Source: Burkholderiales bacterium
Lineage (GTDB): Bacteria > Pseudomonadota > Gammaproteobacteria > Burkholderiales > Usitatibacteraceae
NCBI GenBank assembly: GCA_025936275.1
Contig: JAICTR010000118.1
Span: forward strand, 1-7,912
Direction of reading: 5' to 3'
Length of the DNA stretch: 7,912 bases
Below are positions 6,522 to 7,912 of the stretch, piece after piece. Position numbers and translations under genes: made by a program. Below the pieces are notes generated by a model. That model made no database searches. It was not told the origin of the DNA and worked only from the letters and a program-made list of their open reading frames with translations. Within the stretch, counting starts at the first letter, position 1, and the number at the start of each line of letters is the position of its first letter.

Positions 6522-7526
6522 ATGACCATCATCGTGACCGGCGCCGCGGGATTCATCGGGTCGAACCTCGTGAAGGCGCTCAACCTGCGCGGCGAGCGCG
6601 ACATCCTCGCCGTGGATAACCTCGAGCGCGCCGACAAGTGCCTGAACCTCGCCGACTGCGAGATCGCCGACTACCTGGACAAGCGCGACTTCGCCGAGCG
6701 CATCGCGGACGGCCGCTTCGATGCGAAGGTGTCGGCGGTGCTGCACCAGGGCGCGTGCTCCGACACGATGGAGACCGACGGGCGCTACATGATGGAGAAC
6801 AACTACCGCTACTCCCTCCGGCTCCTCGACTGGTGCCAGGCGCGGCGCGTGCCCTTCATCTACGCCTCTTCCGCCTCGGTCTACGGGTCCGGCAGCGACT
6901 TTCGCGAGGCGCGCGAGAACGAGCGCCCGCTCAACGTGTACGGCTACTCGAAGTTCCTCTTCGACCAGGTGGTGCGCCGGCGCATGGATGCGGCGACCGC
7001 GCAGGTCGCGGGCTTCCGCTATTTCAACGTGTACGGGCCGCGCGAGGCGCACAAGGGACGCATGGCCTCGGTCGCGTTCCATTTCCTCAACCAGTACCGC
7101 GCCCAGGGCCGCGTGCGCCTCTTCGAGGGCAGCGCCGGCTACGGGCCGGGCGAGCAGATCCGCGACTTCGTGTCGGTGGAGGACGTCGTGAAGGTGAACC
7201 TGCATTTCCTCGACCGCGGCGGTCTCTCGGGCGTGTACAACGTCGGGACCGGGCGCGGCCAGACGTTCAACGAGGTGGCGCATGCCACCGTGAACGCGGC
7301 GCGCGCCGCGGCCGGCGAGAAGCCCCTCACGCTCGACGAGATGCGTGCGTCCGGGACCCTCGAATACATCCCGTTCCCCGCGCAGCTCGCCGGCAAGTAC
7401 CAGAGCTACACGCAGGCCGAAGTCGGCGCGTTGCGCGAGGCGGGCTACACCGCGCCGTTCCTCACGGTGCAGGAAGGCGTGCAGCGCTACGTCGCCGCGC
7501 GCCTCGCGCAAGGGGAGGCCGCATGA
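6522..7526 (+). CDS. hldD: ADP-L-glycero-D-manno-heptose 6-epimerase
   Basis: HldD (RfaD) is an NADP-dependent extended short-chain dehydrogenase/reductase that inverts C6 of ADP-D-glycero-D-manno-heptose, the last step before heptose is added to the LPS inner core. The nucleotide-binding GAAGFIG is at residues 7-13. S116 lies in YASSAS, the catalytic pair is Y140/K144 in YGYSK, and the second catalytic base K178 lies in PREAHKG; these numbers coincide with the E. coli enzyme, so there are no net indels in the first 178 residues. GACSDTMETDGRYMMENNY and IEYIPFP-like segments are family hallmarks. At 334 residues it is somewhat longer than the E. coli protein (310), mainly in the C-terminal half. 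AGGGAG (6512-6517) lies four bases before the ATG. The stop overlaps the next start (ATGA). Confidence 0.96.
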   Translation: MTIIVTGAAGFIGSNLVKALNLRGERDILAVDNLERADKCLNLADCEIADYLDKRDFAERIADGRFDAKVSAVLHQGACSDTMETDGRYMMENNYRYSLRLLDWCQARRVPFIYASSASVYGSGSDFREARENERPLNVYGYSKFLFDQVVRRRMDAATAQVAGFRYFNVYGPREAHKGRMASVAFHFLNQYRAQGRVRLFEGSAGYGPGEQIRDFVSVEDVVKVNLHFLDRGGLSGVYNVGTGRGQTFNEVAHATVNAARAAAGEKPLTLDEMRASGTLEYIPFPAQLAGKYQSYTQAEVGALREAGYTAPFLTVQEGVQRYVAARLAQGEAA

Positions 7527-7912
7527 AGCGCGTCCTGCCCCCCTTGGCGTCGCTCACCTTCCTGCTCGCCGCGTGCGCCACGCCCACCGCGCCGCCGGCT
7601 CCGGTGACGTTTCCGCTCGCCAACGCCGGCTTCGAGGAGAAGCACCCCGAGGGCGACTGCGCGCCCGACTGGGGATGCGGCGCGCACGCGGACGCGACCT
7701 CGTTCCGCTTCTTCGCGGGCCCCGGCGCGCCGCCTTCGGGCGCGAGCCTGTGCATGGAGCCGGTGAAGAACCAGCCATGGGCGATCGTGAGCCAGGCGCG
7801 CTTCGATCCGGCGCTGCGCGGCAAGCATCTGCGCTTCAGCCTCGACGTGAAGCTCGATGGCGTGACCGGCCATGGCGCGGGCGCCGTCGTGACGGCGCAC
7901 GGCGGGCATGGA
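7523..7912 (+). CDS. Predicted lipoprotein of unknown function, 3' end cut by window edge
   Basis: The frame from ATG 7523 stays open for 130 codons to the window edge. It begins with a lipoprotein signal: MKR, a short hydrophobic core (residues 4-15), and a lipobox LAAC with acylated C18. Alanine at +2 predicts transport to the outer membrane. A proline/threonine-rich linker (19-31) follows. The mature part begins PLANAGFEE...DWGC (31-52), resembling the first strand of jelly-roll carbohydrate-binding or galactose-binding-like domains, where an N-x-GFE pattern is followed by a P-x-W turn; LRFSLDVKLD (103-112) would be an inner strand. C46, C52 and C77 may form disulfides. AGGGGAGG (7511-7518) four bases upstream is a strong ribosome site, and the start overlaps the hldD stop by four bases, so it belongs to the LPS operon. 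The signal and frame are clear; the domain guess is tentative and no function can be named. Confidence 0.75.
   Translation, partial: MKRVLPPLASLTFLLAACATPTAPPAPVTFPLANAGFEEKHPEGDCAPDWGCGAHADATSFRFFAGPGAPPSGASLCMEPVKNQPWAIVSQARFDPALRGKHLRFSLDVKLDGVTGHGAGAVVTAHGGHG

Noticed and set aside
5487..7511. Minus-strand open frame of 674 codons opposite rfaE1 and hldD
   Set aside because: It is rich in His, Arg, Val and Ala because it mirrors plus-strand codons. No domain is recognisable, and catalytic motifs of both plus-strand enzymes are intact.

Overview
The window looks like chromosomal DNA of a high-GC betaproteobacterium (Burkholderiales/Nitrosomonadales-like). This is inferred from the strong G/C preference at third codon positions, the gene order lapA-lapB-pyrF followed by lipopolysaccharide (LPS) heptose genes, and the monofunctional heptose kinase. 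No tRNA, rRNA, CRISPR array, insertion sequence or phage gene is visible, and coding is nearly continuous.

Left part (1-1975). Two divergent envelope-sugar genes share a 36-base intergenic region. On the minus strand is the start of a GtrA-family membrane protein, cut by the window edge. On the plus strand is a polytopic glycosyltransferase of the GT39/ArnT/PMT type, which reads convincingly only if the frame changes at about 571-583. The N-terminal part (with the DDE motif) lies in one frame and everything downstream in another. A short stretch of expected sequence also seems to be missing at the join, so the gene is either a pseudogene or carries an assembly error.

Right part (2001-7912). 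One tightly packed plus-strand operon runs lapA, lapB, pyrF, ugd (UDP-glucose 6-dehydrogenase), rfaE1 (heptose-7-phosphate kinase), hldD (ADP-heptose epimerase), then a lipoprotein gene that leaves the window. All junctions overlap by 4 or 11 bases except rfaE1/hldD, which has a 12-base gap. LapA/LapB control and organise LPS synthesis at the inner membrane, RfaE1 and HldD make the ADP-heptose for the LPS inner core, and Ugd supplies UDP-glucuronate for surface polysaccharide. PyrF is the pyrimidine enzyme commonly found beside lapB. The operon therefore couples LPS regulation to precursor supply.

Catalytic residues of PyrF, Ugd, RfaE1 and HldD are all present. I see no evidence of a wholly new system. 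The points most worth checking are the broken glycosyltransferase, the mirror-image promoter region between it and gtrA (possible leaderless transcripts), the TTG start of pyrF inside lapB, and the unidentified lipoprotein at the end of the operon.
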